A stretch of DNA of 64,000 nt, from assembly GCF_000759445.1 (NCBI RefSeq), contig NZ_JRMB01000001.1, positions 1,860,001 through 1,924,000 on the forward strand, written 5' to 3'. The translations under genes were made by a program, and so were the position numbers. Below the pieces are notes generated by a model. The model saw only the letters and a program-made list of their open reading frames with translations, was not told the origin of the DNA and made no database searches. Position 1 is the first letter of the stretch; each line of letters starts with the position of its first letter. The stretch comes from Pseudomonas lutea. GTDB lineage: Bacteria; Pseudomonadota; Gammaproteobacteria; Pseudomonadales; Pseudomonadaceae. This document shows positions 37,611 through 45,060 of this stretch, in pieces.

Positions 37611-38160
37611 GTTGCCCCCTTAGATCGTCCAGAGTGCAAGAAGGCACTTGCCCATGGTCTGCCGACCTTGGTTGCAAAGGTTGACCGCATCAGTCGTGAC
37701 GTTAAGCACATTGCTGGTCTGATGAAGCGTGCAACCATCAAAATTGCCACTATGCCCCACGCTGACGACTTCCAAATTCACTTGTTTGCGGCGCTTGCCC
37801 AACAGGAGCGGGAGTTCATCGCAGGACGCACTAAGGACGCTCTGGCAGCACTCAAGCAGAAAGCCGCAAAGGGCGATGCCGAGGCCATTCAAAGTGTGCA
37901 GAATCGCACAGAGGTGTTGGCAAGGGGCCGTACAGAGGTCAACAGGGCGAAGGCTACAGCAGCAGTTCAAGACCGTGTTAGATCATGGGTGAAGGCTGTC
38001 CGACCTCACATCACCGATGTGCCTGCACGACAAGGGCAACACCCTGCAACAGGTCGCCGATTGCTTGAATGACAAGAAGATGGCCACGGCCCGTGGCGGT
38101 GAATGGTCAGCGATACAGGTAAGTCGCGTGATGAAGACTCTGGGACTCGCCTTCACCTGA
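37611..38160 (+). pseudogene. Serine recombinase (resolvase) fragment, fused to the integrase remnant
   Basis: Continuing in the integrase frame, the text becomes DRPECKKAL, LVAKVDRISRDVKHIAGLM, MPHADDFQIHLFAALAQQERE and ISRT-like GRTKDALAALK, which is the middle of a large-group serine recombinase catalytic domain. The N-terminal part with the nucleophilic Ser is absent. Near 38010 a small indel shifts the frame: the original frame ends at 38072, while the matching C-terminal text (CLHDKGNTLQQVADCLN ... ARGGEWSAIQVSRVM) is found one frame over, ending at 38160. Non-functional. Confidence 0.8.
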
Positions 38161-38466
38161 TACAGCGCTCACTACGGGCCTTTGTGCTCCCTTTGTCACT
38201 CAGTGTTCCTGGCCGTGAGAGTTATCAAACTCTAGCGATGAGCACGCTGCAAGCAAGCCCAGCAGAGCCGTCAGGACTTATTTTCGTTTTACGGCGAAAG
38301 CCATCTGCCCCCTACGCGCTGTGTTAAGCCGATAGGATGAAAATCTGTCGCCAGCGTTGGTGCATGCCCCGATACTTATTCTAGCCAGAACTACGCAGGA
38401 CGACCCCCACCCCGTGCGAGGTCTGTCCTGGGCGGCGGGATTGGTTTTCAGCAGAAAACGGCTTAG
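38161..38466. other. Gap after the recombinase remnant
   Basis: About 300 bases inside the element with only short chance frames and no clear terminator or promoter. I see no supported feature here. Confidence 0.5.
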
Positions 38467-38835
38467 TCATTTACACGGATATGCTCTGCGAAATGCCTTT
38501 ATAGCGAGCGTCGAGGAACTCTCGTTGAGAGTCTCGGGATGGTCGTCGAGGTATTTAAGCAGGATTCGAGCAGCCTGCCCCATCGTGAAATCCTCTATCG
38601 GGATGCAGACAGACACCGCCTCTGGGCTTACAAGATGGGCGGTCTTCAGAGTATCGGTAACGCCGTAGACCAATCCGAAACATACACCGGCGCCGTAAGA
38701 CTGCTCAGGGTCCGGCTTCTCACTTAAGAACGCCCGGCAGTGTCCTGCCATCTCAGCACCAGTGTCGGCCTGTGCTAGCTGACCCCAAAGTACAGCACCA
38801 ACTAGTACAACCGCTGCCATCCATTGCTTACCCAT
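38467..38835 (-). CDS. Rap1a/Tai-like small secreted protein on the element
   Basis: 122 residues from ATG 38835 (MGKQWMAAVVLVGAVLWG), where AGGAG lies ten bases upstream; ATG 38853, overlapping the stop of the upstream lipoprotein gene, is an alternative. Signal peptide ends near AQA-D. The mature part has Cys at GHC, GVC, VC and the C-terminal YPC, and the pattern C-I-P ... LLKYLDDHPETLNESS, matching the chromosomal paralogue at 34934-35314 and the Rap1a/Tai immunity fold. As the last gene of an element cargo with a coupled lipoprotein, it could protect against a type VI amidase effector. No cognate effector is present. Confidence 0.75.
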   Translation of the reverse strand: MGKQWMAAVVLVGAVLWGQLAQADTGAEMAGHCRAFLSEKPDPEQSYGAGVCFGLVYGVTDTLKTAHLVSPEAVSVCIPIEDFTMGQAARILLKYLDDHPETLNESSSTLAIKAFRRAYPCK

Positions 38836-38849
38836 TGTGGTGATTCTCC

Positions 38850-39185
38850 TCATTGGCAGTTGGTGTAGACGGTCTGCCCAACGCTGTTGAAAACGCAGTT
38901 TGTCTGTTGTCTGACGGGAGCAGGCTGCAACATGTAGGGCTGCTGGGGCTTCTGTCCTTGCTGGTTCATAAGCATTTGTAGCGCGCGTTGCCGCCGAGCC
39001 TCGTTCGCTTGTCCCTGCTGATTAGCAAGAGCAACCCGGCATTGCACATATACATCTGATCCGGGCTTGGCGCCGTATGATTGGCACTGTGCATCATCCC
39101 TAATCGCCACTTGGGCAGGGTCTGATTCGTGATTGGCACAGCCCGCCAGAGCAGCTAGGAAAACAGTTGCAGCGATTGCCTTCAT
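38850..39185 (-). CDS. Small lipoprotein
   Basis: 111 residues from the ATG at 39185 (MKAIAATVFLAALAGCANHE), with a clear lipobox LAGC at residues 13-16. The frame extends upstream but that part overlaps the next gene and has no lipoprotein features. The mature text has QCQSYGAKPGSDVYVQCR, near 32-49, and then a Gln/Arg-rich low-complexity stretch ending in VYTNCQ. The DxQC-x-S-x-G-x-K-P-G-S-x-x-Y-x-x-C pattern is common in small proteobacterial lipoproteins of unknown role. Translationally coupled to the Rap1a-like gene by an ATGA-type overlap if that gene starts at 38853. Confidence 0.8.
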   Translation of the reverse strand: MKAIAATVFLAALAGCANHESDPAQVAIRDDAQCQSYGAKPGSDVYVQCRVALANQQGQANEARRQRALQMLMNQQGQKPQQPYMLQPAPVRQQTNCVFNSVGQTVYTNCQ

Positions 39186-39225
39186 GGTCGTCGTCCCTGG
39201 TTGTGCTCGGCCTGCTGCCGCCTGA

Positions 39226-40038
39226 CTAGTCAGATCGAGCAACTGTGCCTGCTTTACTGCTGAGGACATGCAGCGCCTTCTTAGCCTGATCCAGTTTTTG
39301 TTGCTTCGCCGCTGCGGCAAGCTTTTCATCAAGAATTAGCTCAATGCCCATTTTAAGGACGGGGAATGCAGACAAGCACTCGTTCTCTGTCAACTCATGA
39401 ATGCCTTTACTGAGAATCTTGTACATCGAGCGATTCTCTACGAGGAATTCGGGGAGGTGCCCTGCTAGCAGCTGTATACATTCAGCCATCCGCCCATTGC
39501 GGTAGGCCTCCTCATCCCATCCATCATCGCTTTTTGCGATCTGGTGAGCAGCATTGACGAGATTCTCAAAGATTCGCCTTAGATACACAAATGAACCGAC
39601 ACCTACCCCATGCGCGGCTAAACCGATCGCTTTGGTAAACTCCCTGAAATCCTCCTTGGACAGCACAGCAGAGTACTGACGCACATCGTACATGTGCAGA
39701 TCAGCAAGCGAAGGATGCTGTCCAATTTTCTGCATCGTCCTACCCTTAACATCGAACAGGAAAAACAGCTGATGATCGTTATTCCGTGAACATCTAAGGA
39801 AAACACTGAATCTTCTATTACCCACCCACGCATCATCGGCCACCGGGACACTGCCCACTACATGCTGATGGAAAATGCTACTCATATTACATTCCGGACA
39901 ATACGTATCAATAGGCTCCCGCGAATACGCAACTTTCCAGCCTGCTTCATCGTCCTCTTCGGCAAATGTGAACTGTTCATACAGTGGGAACGTAATACAA
40001 AACTCTTTCTTTGTCGGTGGAGGGTTGATTGCAGTCAT
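39226..40038 (-). CDS. Cytosolic protein with Cys-rich N-terminus and helical domain, unknown
   Basis: 270 residues. The N-terminal part has YCPECNMSS (about 47-55) and a CSRNNDH segment, consistent with a small zinc-binding or redox site. From about 140 on the chain is helical, with FVYLRRIFENLV (about 153-164) that recalls the DUF4145/HEPN-like R-x-x-F/L-E-x-L signature, and KGIHELTENECLSAFPVLKMGIELILDEK near the end. I recognise similar proteins on mobile elements in many bacteria, but with no tested role. HEPN domains are often RNases in defence or toxin-antitoxin pairs; the R-x4-6-H motif of active ones is not clear here. Starts next to the left edge of the 40.0-40.25 kb gap. Confidence 0.68.
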   Translation of the reverse strand: MTAINPPPTKKEFCITFPLYEQFTFAEEDDEAGWKVAYSREPIDTYCPECNMSSIFHQHVVGSVPVADDAWVGNRRFSVFLRCSRNNDHQLFFLFDVKGRTMQKIGQHPSLADLHMYDVRQYSAVLSKEDFREFTKAIGLAAHGVGVGSFVYLRRIFENLVNAAHQIAKSDDGWDEEAYRNGRMAECIQLLAGHLPEFLVENRSMYKILSKGIHELTENECLSAFPVLKMGIELILDEKLAAAAKQQKLDQAKKALHVLSSKAGTVARSD

Positions 40039-40250
40039 ACAGGATGGCTCGACAAGGATAAAAGGCTAAAGTAGCACATCGACACTAGCGGTTGGCAGGA
40101 TCACGCGTCCAATCGGAGCCGATGCACCGTCTAGCCAAAGGGACGCGACCATGGAATCGCCGCAAGCCTCCGTGCCGCGCTCGAATCCTGTGAATAGACA
40201 GTTTACGGCCTGCCCGCAGCGGGGGAACTTGGGAACCACGGGAAAGCGAC

Positions 40251-40790
40251 TCAGTGGATCGACTTCCAGACTTCGGAAGCGAAGTATCCCACCAGTAAAA
40301 CCCCGGCACTCATCCCACACGTGATCGTAGGCACTAAGAACCACATCCACACCTTGTTGATGCTGACGCTGTGTAGGGATGAGGCCGCTTCGATCAGTCT
40401 TAGGGCTTCTGGCCCCCTTACCGTCTTTGTGATCATTTTGTTAGTGCGATTCAAGTAGGTGTTGCCCCAGATCATCTTGACCAGCTCCCAAGCTATGAAG
40501 CAAAGAAGCGACACGATGGCGAGAAGTCCGCTAAGCGCATAAATCCAAGATGGAAGTTTGGTTACCAGTGTTGACCAGAACGCAAAATACCCAGCGTACC
40601 CAGCAACCAATATCAGGTTCGTATATGCAGTCGCCTGCGTCATCTGCTTTTCATTCATCTGCATCAGCATTGCTATGATCTTGTCTTGCTCGCAGTCCTG
40701 CTGAAACTGTTTGATCTCGCTGATCTCGGCGCCTAGCCATTTCACAGCTTCGTCCATCGCTTCGTCCCAGTTACCCTCACTCTGCCTCAT
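40251..40790 (-). CDS. Membrane protein of unknown function
   Basis: 179 residues. A charged helical N-terminal third (residues 1-50, possible coiled coil: AEISEIKQFQQDCEQDKIIAM) precedes three membrane segments: about 55-75 (NLILVAGYAGYFAFWSTLV), about 80-107 and about 147-172. AGGAGG seven bases before the ATG is a strong ribosome binding site. It fits the small membrane proteins common on elements, some of which are effectors or helpers in phage defence, but I do not recognise the family. Confidence 0.65.
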   Translation of the reverse strand: MRQSEGNWDEAMDEAVKWLGAEISEIKQFQQDCEQDKIIAMLMQMNEKQMTQATAYTNLILVAGYAGYFAFWSTLVTKLPSWIYALSGLLAIVSLLCFIAWELVKMIWGNTYLNRTNKMITKTVRGPEALRLIEAASSLHSVSINKVWMWFLVPTITCGMSAGVLLVGYFASEVWKSIH

Positions 40791-40817
40791 GACCCATCCT
40801 CCTTGTATGGTCCATCG

Positions 40818-41030
40818 TTAGCACTTCAAATCAAACGCTACCAGCGAAGGTGCAGGCTGATAGTCATCCGTTCTCTCTGGTGCAACACCCTTACGCTCCT
40901 TACTCTCATGCACAGCCACTTCCAACGCCTTCTTGGTCTGTCTGACTACGGCTACCCCGTCGGTTAGGCAATTTTCTCAAGGCGCGGAATTTTGTATTCA
41001 AGGGGACCTACCTCACTGTGATCGGAGGAA
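40818..41030 (-). pseudogene. Decayed gene remnant downstream of the secreted protein gene
   Basis: No start codon gives a full frame, but two overlapping frames read as protein. GPLEYKIPRLEKIA ends in a stop at about 40966. In the next frame CLTDGVAVVRQTKKALEV and KERKGVAPERTDDYQPAP run to LVAFDLKC and a stop at 40818. Together they look like one small gene broken by a single-base change. The function is unknown. Confidence 0.45.
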
Positions 41031-41035
41031 CTTCT

Positions 41036-41539
41036 TCAAGCGCCCTTCAGCTTACACGCCTGCATAAACCGATCTGTTGCACTAGTGGAACCGTTCACTG
41101 GGGCAGTCCCGGACCACTTAGCGTTGTACACGTCTGATTGGAGCCCAAGCAGCACCTGCGATTTGGCGTTACGCAGATCGTTCAGCACCTTCAAAATCTC
41201 GTCTTGTTCAGCAGTACCATACTGGCTGAATTTGTCATTTCGTCGACCGCTGGCTGCGGTGAAGCGGTGAACGTCCCCGTCATCAACCTTTACTAACAAG
41301 CTCCAAGTCGAATTGTCGTGTCCTTCCTGCCATTTCTCCTGCTGAATTAGTGCGAGGGTAAGCCCTTCCGAGTTGCAATCTAAGACGACCGATTGGTACG
41401 CGCTGATAGTTCCAACCATCATGGCGCTCTTTCCGCCGCTGAAGATGTCGTCTTGAACCGTCGTGCTCCATCCAGCATTGGCGAGCGTCGAAACAGCTAG
41501 ACCAAGCATCCCCGCCATTACTGCCATCCCTGCCTTCAT
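41036..41539 (-). CDS. Small exported protein of unknown function
   Basis: 167 residues with a signal peptide (MKAGMAVMAGMLGLAVSTLANA, cleavage near 22). The mature part is beta-rich: W-S-T-x-V-x-D-D-x-F-S-G-G near the start, and VVLDCNSEGLTLALI. The overall arrangement resembles VasI-type or related periplasmic proteins, but similarity is too weak to name it. Two Cys (about 57 and 163) could form a disulfide. GAGG lies upstream. It starts 15 bases after the end of the next gene, so the two are likely co-transcribed. Confidence 0.68.
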   Translation of the reverse strand: MKAGMAVMAGMLGLAVSTLANAGWSTTVQDDIFSGGKSAMMVGTISAYQSVVLDCNSEGLTLALIQQEKWQEGHDNSTWSLLVKVDDGDVHRFTAASGRRNDKFSQYGTAEQDEILKVLNDLRNAKSQVLLGLQSDVYNAKWSGTAPVNGSTSATDRFMQACKLKGA

Positions 41540-41554
41540 AACCTGAACCTCGAA

Positions 41555-41845
41555 TTAAAGTTGCTCGATCCTAGCTGAGTCGCGGGCAGTTAGCCACCAC
41601 ACAGTCCCGCTTGCGCTAGTGACCTCACCCTCATCCTTGCGGATGTACACCGATCCAGTACGAAGACGATAGAAATCCAGCTCTTGCCCTTGCTTCACAC
41701 GCTCTTCAGTTTGTTCGTGCAACGCTTCTACATCTGTCTGTTTACTTCTCTCTGTATAAATACTCTGTCTGTCTGCTGGTGCATTTTGACCTACGCCGGA
41801 AGGCTCATATTGAGCTACAGCAGGGTGCAGGATGACCTTCGCCAT
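41555..41845 (-). CDS. Small hypothetical protein on the element
   Basis: 96 residues from ATG 41845 (MAKVILHPAVAQYEPSG), five bases after the stop of the broken upstream gene, so translation was probably coupled; an ATG at 41905 is a less likely start. The end is beta-like: LDFYRLRTGSVYIRKDEGEV and VWWLTARDSARIEQL. A short C-terminal domain of that kind recurs on phages and integrative elements, but I cannot name it. Followed closely by the exported protein gene. Confidence 0.55.
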   Translation of the reverse strand: MAKVILHPAVAQYEPSGVGQNAPADRQSIYTERSKQTDVEALHEQTEERVKQGQELDFYRLRTGSVYIRKDEGEVTSASGTVWWLTARDSARIEQL

Positions 41846-41849
41846 GGGG

Positions 41850-42102
41850 TCATGCTGCCCCCCGCATCCATTCTGGTGAGTCGTCGAAAGCGTCATCGTC
41901 CACATCTGGAACGGTCGGAATCACGACCAGCTTGCCCACCCTTGGTAACGCGATTGGGGCGTACTCTGGAACGAGTTCACGTTCAGGGTTCGGTACGACC
42001 GCCACAGCTTTCGGAATCGCCTAGCTCTATACGTGGTACAGCATATCTGGCGGGGTCTGGTGCGTAAGGATGCTGCTGTTGATTGTTTGCTGGGACGTGC
42101 AT
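41850..42102 (-). pseudogene. Frameshifted small gene at the head of the element cargo
   Basis: From ATG 42102 the frame reads MHVPANNQQQHPYAPD and PARYAVPRIELG, then at about 42000-42025 the sensible text moves to another frame: IPKAVAVVPNPERELVPEY, PRVGKLVVIPTVPDVDDD and SPEWMRGAA before a stop at 41850. Together they give an acidic, Pro/Val-rich protein of about 83 residues broken by one indel. A GTG at 42005 could restart the second half as a 51-residue protein. No function recognised. Confidence 0.5.
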
Positions 42103-42257
42103 CTAGCTGACGCAACGAGCATTAGCTGACGATAGCTTGCAAAAAATGAACGATGTAAGATCGCCAGCACAGTGCACCACTTAGGTGTACCTAAACGCTG
42201 TCACACTTCGGGATTTTTCAACTGACAACTCATTGATTTTCAACGAGTTTTTAGATA

Positions 42258-42332
42258 GGAGGCAACCCCACCAGCCACACCCCGGCACACAATGTTCCCG
42301 CTGTGGCTGCTGCCTTCCGGCTCTGACCAGGT
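42258..42332. repeat. Right attachment-site copy of the ffs 3' part (attR)
   Basis: 75 bases identical to 36536-36610. It forms the 3' part of the intact ffs gene. Confidence 0.88.
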
Positions 42333-42370
42333 TCACGGGTAATCGTTGCGGGGGGACCGATGGGGTCACC
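42260..42370 (-). ncRNA. ffs: 4.5S signal recognition particle RNA
   Basis: On the minus strand the conserved SRP core reads GGTCAGAGCCGGAAGGCAGC, with the GGAA tetraloop and the flanking asymmetric loops that bind Ffh. The 5' end GGTGACCCCATC (plus 42359-42370) pairs along its length with the 3' end GGTGGGGTTGCC (plus 42261-42272), closing one long hairpin of about 110 nt. This is the bacterial small SRP RNA. With Ffh it targets inner-membrane proteins to FtsY. The 3' part doubles as attR of the element, so the gene was restored on insertion. Confidence 0.93.
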
Positions 42371-42401
42371 ATAACGACGCTCGCCAGTGGCGAGCCGCGC
42401 C

Positions 42402-42429
42402 ATTGTACCGGTCTCGCGCCAAGTTACAA
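42402..42429 (-). promoter_or_regulatory. Probable sigma-70 promoter of ffs
   Basis: Minus strand: TTGTAA (plus 42424-42429), a 16-base spacer and TACAAT (plus 42402-42407), about 30 bases before the RNA 5' end. A small hairpin (plus 42380-42396) lies between. Confidence 0.55.
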
Positions 42430-42586
42430 CCTCTTGTTTCAGATTAAGATTTTTAGCGCGTTCAAGCCTTTGTCACCCATGCGGCTGCATTCGCTGAGGA
42501 CCGATTACGGCACAATGACGCGCTGTTTTAGGCTTCTCGCCGACCCGCTGCTGAAGCGCCCTGGCGCAAGACACAGGTAAACCCCG

Positions 42587-43081
42587 ATGCATGTTGCCCT
42601 CACCCGCTACGAATCGCTTTCCCCCGGCCAACACGATCAATTGCTGGACCTTGCGTTAACCCAGCAACAAATCCGCCACGTCGGCGACATCCACGGCGGG
42701 CTGCAGACCCTGACAGCCCGTCCCGTCGCCGACAGGCAGGGCTTTGTGCTGCTGATCGATGAACTCCCCCGGGGGTTTTTCCTGCTCAAACGCCGGACGC
42801 TGCTGCCGGATTGGGCGCTTCAACAATCCCATGTAACAACGACGCTGCACGCGCTGATGATTGATCGGCGGTTTCAAGGCCAGGGTCTGGGCAAGCGCTG
42901 CCTGCAAGCGCTGCCCGAACTCACCCGGGCGCTGTGGCCTGACACCGAGCAACTGATGCTGGCCGTGGACGCCGGCAACCACGTCGCACGCGAGCTGTAC
43001 CGGGCGCAGGGTTGGCAGGAGCTGCCGGAGCGTGACGCAGTGAATGCAGGGGCGGAATGCGTGATGCGCCTGAAGCTCTAG
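42587..43081 (+). CDS. GNAT family N-acetyltransferase
   Basis: 164 residues. The acetyl-CoA loop R-x-x-Q-G-x-G appears as RRFQGQGLGKR near 92-103, followed by DAGNHVARELYRAQGWQ near 123-140, the strand-helix-strand end of the GNAT fold. Likely acetylates a small molecule or protein N-terminus; the substrate is unknown. It is a chromosomal gene just outside the element and is followed by a convergent phosphodiesterase gene. Confidence 0.88.
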   Translation: MHVALTRYESLSPGQHDQLLDLALTQQQIRHVGDIHGGLQTLTARPVADRQGFVLLIDELPRGFFLLKRRTLLPDWALQQSHVTTTLHALMIDRRFQGQGLGKRCLQALPELTRALWPDTEQLMLAVDAGNHVARELYRAQGWQELPERDAVNAGAECVMRLKL

Positions 43082-43084
43082 CGG

Positions 43085-44890
43085 TCAGTGCGCCAGAGAC
43101 CGCAACGCCCGAACCTTGCAACGGCGCTCTGCGTTCATCCAGTGTTCAAGCGCGCTGACGCTCATCGGGCGCGCAATCAGGAAGCCCTGAACTTCGTGGC
43201 AGCCCAGCTCGCAGAGGATTTCATACACGGCCTCGGTCTCCGCGCCTTCTGCGACGACGCGATAGCCCAGGCGCTTGGCCAGATCGACGATGGCCTCCAC
43301 CAGGCCGCGATCCTTCTCGTCGCTGTCGATATTTTCAACCAGGGATTTGTCCAGCTTGACCGTGGTGGCTGGCAGCTGCCGCAAGTAGGTCCAGTTGCTG
43401 TAGCCGGTGCCGAAGTCGTCGATGGCGATGTCGATGTTCAGCGCGCGCAGCCGCTCCAGCTGTAAACGGGTCACCTCGGGGTTATCGCACAGCGCACTTT
43501 CAGTGAACTCAAGCTCGAAGCCACTGGGCTCTAGCCCACTGGTGGTCAACTGCTCGAACAGCGCGTCACTGAATGACGAATTGGCCAAGTCGATCGCCGA
43601 CACATTCATGGCGACTTTGAAGGCAAAACCCTGCTTCTGCCAGCGCGCGGCCTGGGCGACCGCTTTGTGCAGTACCCAAAGGCTGAGTGAACGAATCAGC
43701 GCGGTTTTTTCCGCCAGCGGGATGAACTCCAGCGGACTGATCGGCCCCAGCACCGGGTGCTGCCAACGCAACAGAGCTTCGACGGTGACGACCCGCCCCG
43801 TCGCCACTTCCAGCCGTGGCTGATACACCAAAGACAGTTGATCCGGGCTGCGCACCGCCTCGGCCAGCGAAGCCAGCAGCAAAAAAGCGCGCTGCTGGGC
43901 AAAGTCCAGGTGCGGCTCGTACCAGCGCCAGCCGATGGACTTGCCGCGGGCTTCGTCCGCCGCGCTGACCACCAGCCGAATCCAGTCGCCCTCATCGCAG
44001 CGCTCAAGCCCCAGCGGCAGCACGCCGATGCCGACGTCCATCTGGATCGGGATATTGCGACACACCAGCGGCCGCCGAAAATGTTCAAGCAGTTGCCTGA
44101 ACAGCCGCTCCGCCTGCTCCGGTCTGGCATTGCGGGTGATCAGCGCGATGCGTGTCGGGCTGACCTTATAGAGTGCGGTGTCGGCGGGCAATTGACTGCG
44201 GCAGTTATCGATCATGCAGCGCACCAGCTCCTGGGCGAAGCTGTAACCGAGGGCCTTGACGATACTGTCGAGAAAGGTGGGCGCGACCATGTCCAGCGCG
44301 ACCAGCGCATGTTTGCGCCGATCGGTCAGCGCGCCGAGGTCTTCTTCCAGACGCAGGCGGTTGAACAGCCCGGTGGGCTGGTCAACGTAACTGGCGTTGC
44401 GCAGGTTATTAAGGCGCTTCATCACCAACTGGCCATACATCTCCAGCATGGCAGCGTCGCGCTTATCCAGCAGCGGCCGGGGCTGGGTGCCGATGATGCA
44501 CAGCGTACCCAACGCCAGGCCATCGGCCGTTACCAGGGGCACGCCGGCGTAAAAGCGGATATGCGGCTCACCGGTGACCAGCGGGTTGTCGCTGAAGCGT
44601 GGGTCGAGCATCGCGTCCGGGACCTGGAACGTCTCGTGACTGAGGATGGTGTAGGCGCAGAAGGCGATTTCGCGCGGGGTCTGCCGCTCCTCCAGGCCTG
44701 CGCGGGCCCGGAACCACTGACGGTGCTCACTGACGATGGAAACCAGCGCAATGGGGACCTCAAAATAGTGGGTCACCATCGAAATGATGTGATCGAGGAC
44801 GTCGTCCGCCGCCGCATCGATAAGCCCCATATGGGTGATGCGCGAAAGCCGTGAACGCTCGTTCCTGGGCAATGGAGCACTGGTGGCCAT
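43085..44890 (-). CDS. GAF / degenerate GGDEF / EAL cyclic-di-GMP phosphodiesterase
   Basis: 601 residues, no membrane helix. An N-terminal GAF-type sensor (about 30-165, with FCAYTILSHETFQVPDA and FYAGVPLVTADGLALGTLC) resembles those of light or redox sensors. The next domain (about 175-315) is GGDEF-like but the signature is lost (YKVSPTRIA), so no cyclase activity is expected. The EAL domain (about 340-590) has EALLR near 371, DDFGTGYSN near 490, the Lys in KLDKS and VAEGAE and QGF, all the metal and catalytic residues. It should hydrolyse c-di-GMP, lowering biofilm and raising motility. Its N-terminal GAF signal is unknown. Confidence 0.9.
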   Translation of the reverse strand: MATSAPLPRNERSRLSRITHMGLIDAAADDVLDHIISMVTHYFEVPIALVSIVSEHRQWFRARAGLEERQTPREIAFCAYTILSHETFQVPDAMLDPRFSDNPLVTGEPHIRFYAGVPLVTADGLALGTLCIIGTQPRPLLDKRDAAMLEMYGQLVMKRLNNLRNASYVDQPTGLFNRLRLEEDLGALTDRRKHALVALDMVAPTFLDSIVKALGYSFAQELVRCMIDNCRSQLPADTALYKVSPTRIALITRNARPEQAERLFRQLLEHFRRPLVCRNIPIQMDVGIGVLPLGLERCDEGDWIRLVVSAADEARGKSIGWRWYEPHLDFAQQRAFLLLASLAEAVRSPDQLSLVYQPRLEVATGRVVTVEALLRWQHPVLGPISPLEFIPLAEKTALIRSLSLWVLHKAVAQAARWQKQGFAFKVAMNVSAIDLANSSFSDALFEQLTTSGLEPSGFELEFTESALCDNPEVTRLQLERLRALNIDIAIDDFGTGYSNWTYLRQLPATTVKLDKSLVENIDSDEKDRGLVEAIVDLAKRLGYRVVAEGAETEAVYEILCELGCHEVQGFLIARPMSVSALEHWMNAERRCKVRALRSLAH

Positions 44891-45060
44891 AACTTAAATC
44901 CCTTTTGAACCGCTTCATCAACCGCTTCGCCAGTAGTATCAAAACGATATATATAGGGAAAATAGCACCAGATTTCCGCCCGTGCAGGGGTGACGGACAA
45001 GCGGTGGAAGGTCTCACCGCTTCGTACCGGGATGGGCCTCATCTCACTCGAATGAGGGGG

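Larger units (their letters stand above)
36536..42332. mobile_element. Small integrated element in ffs, about 5.8 kb
   Basis: Identical 75-bp blocks at 36536-36610 and 42258-42332 bound a segment of lower GC. The right block is part of an intact 4.5S RNA gene; the left block is the displaced 3' part. A recombinase-derived pseudogene sits 160 bases inside the left end and reads inwards, as integrases usually do. All cargo genes lie on the minus strand: a Rap1a-like protein, a lipoprotein, a Cys-containing cytosolic protein, a membrane protein, a secreted protein and small unknowns, plus two frameshifted remnants. There is no replication, capsid or conjugation gene. With its recombinase broken the element is probably fixed. 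Confidence 0.82.

Noticed and set aside
40066-40350. 94-residue minus-strand frame between two element genes
   Set aside because: Overlaps the start of no supported gene except the 3' end of the membrane protein gene, lacks a ribosome binding site and has no family resemblance; three frames are open here.
41684-42067. 127-residue plus-strand frame on the element
   Set aside because: Runs antisense to the two minus-strand small genes, whose frames give more protein-like text and coupled stop/start signals.
36536-42332. tRNA as the attachment site of the element
   Set aside because: The duplicated block matches the SRP RNA core (GAGCCGGAAGGCAGCAGCC) and folds as one long hairpin; no cloverleaf is possible.
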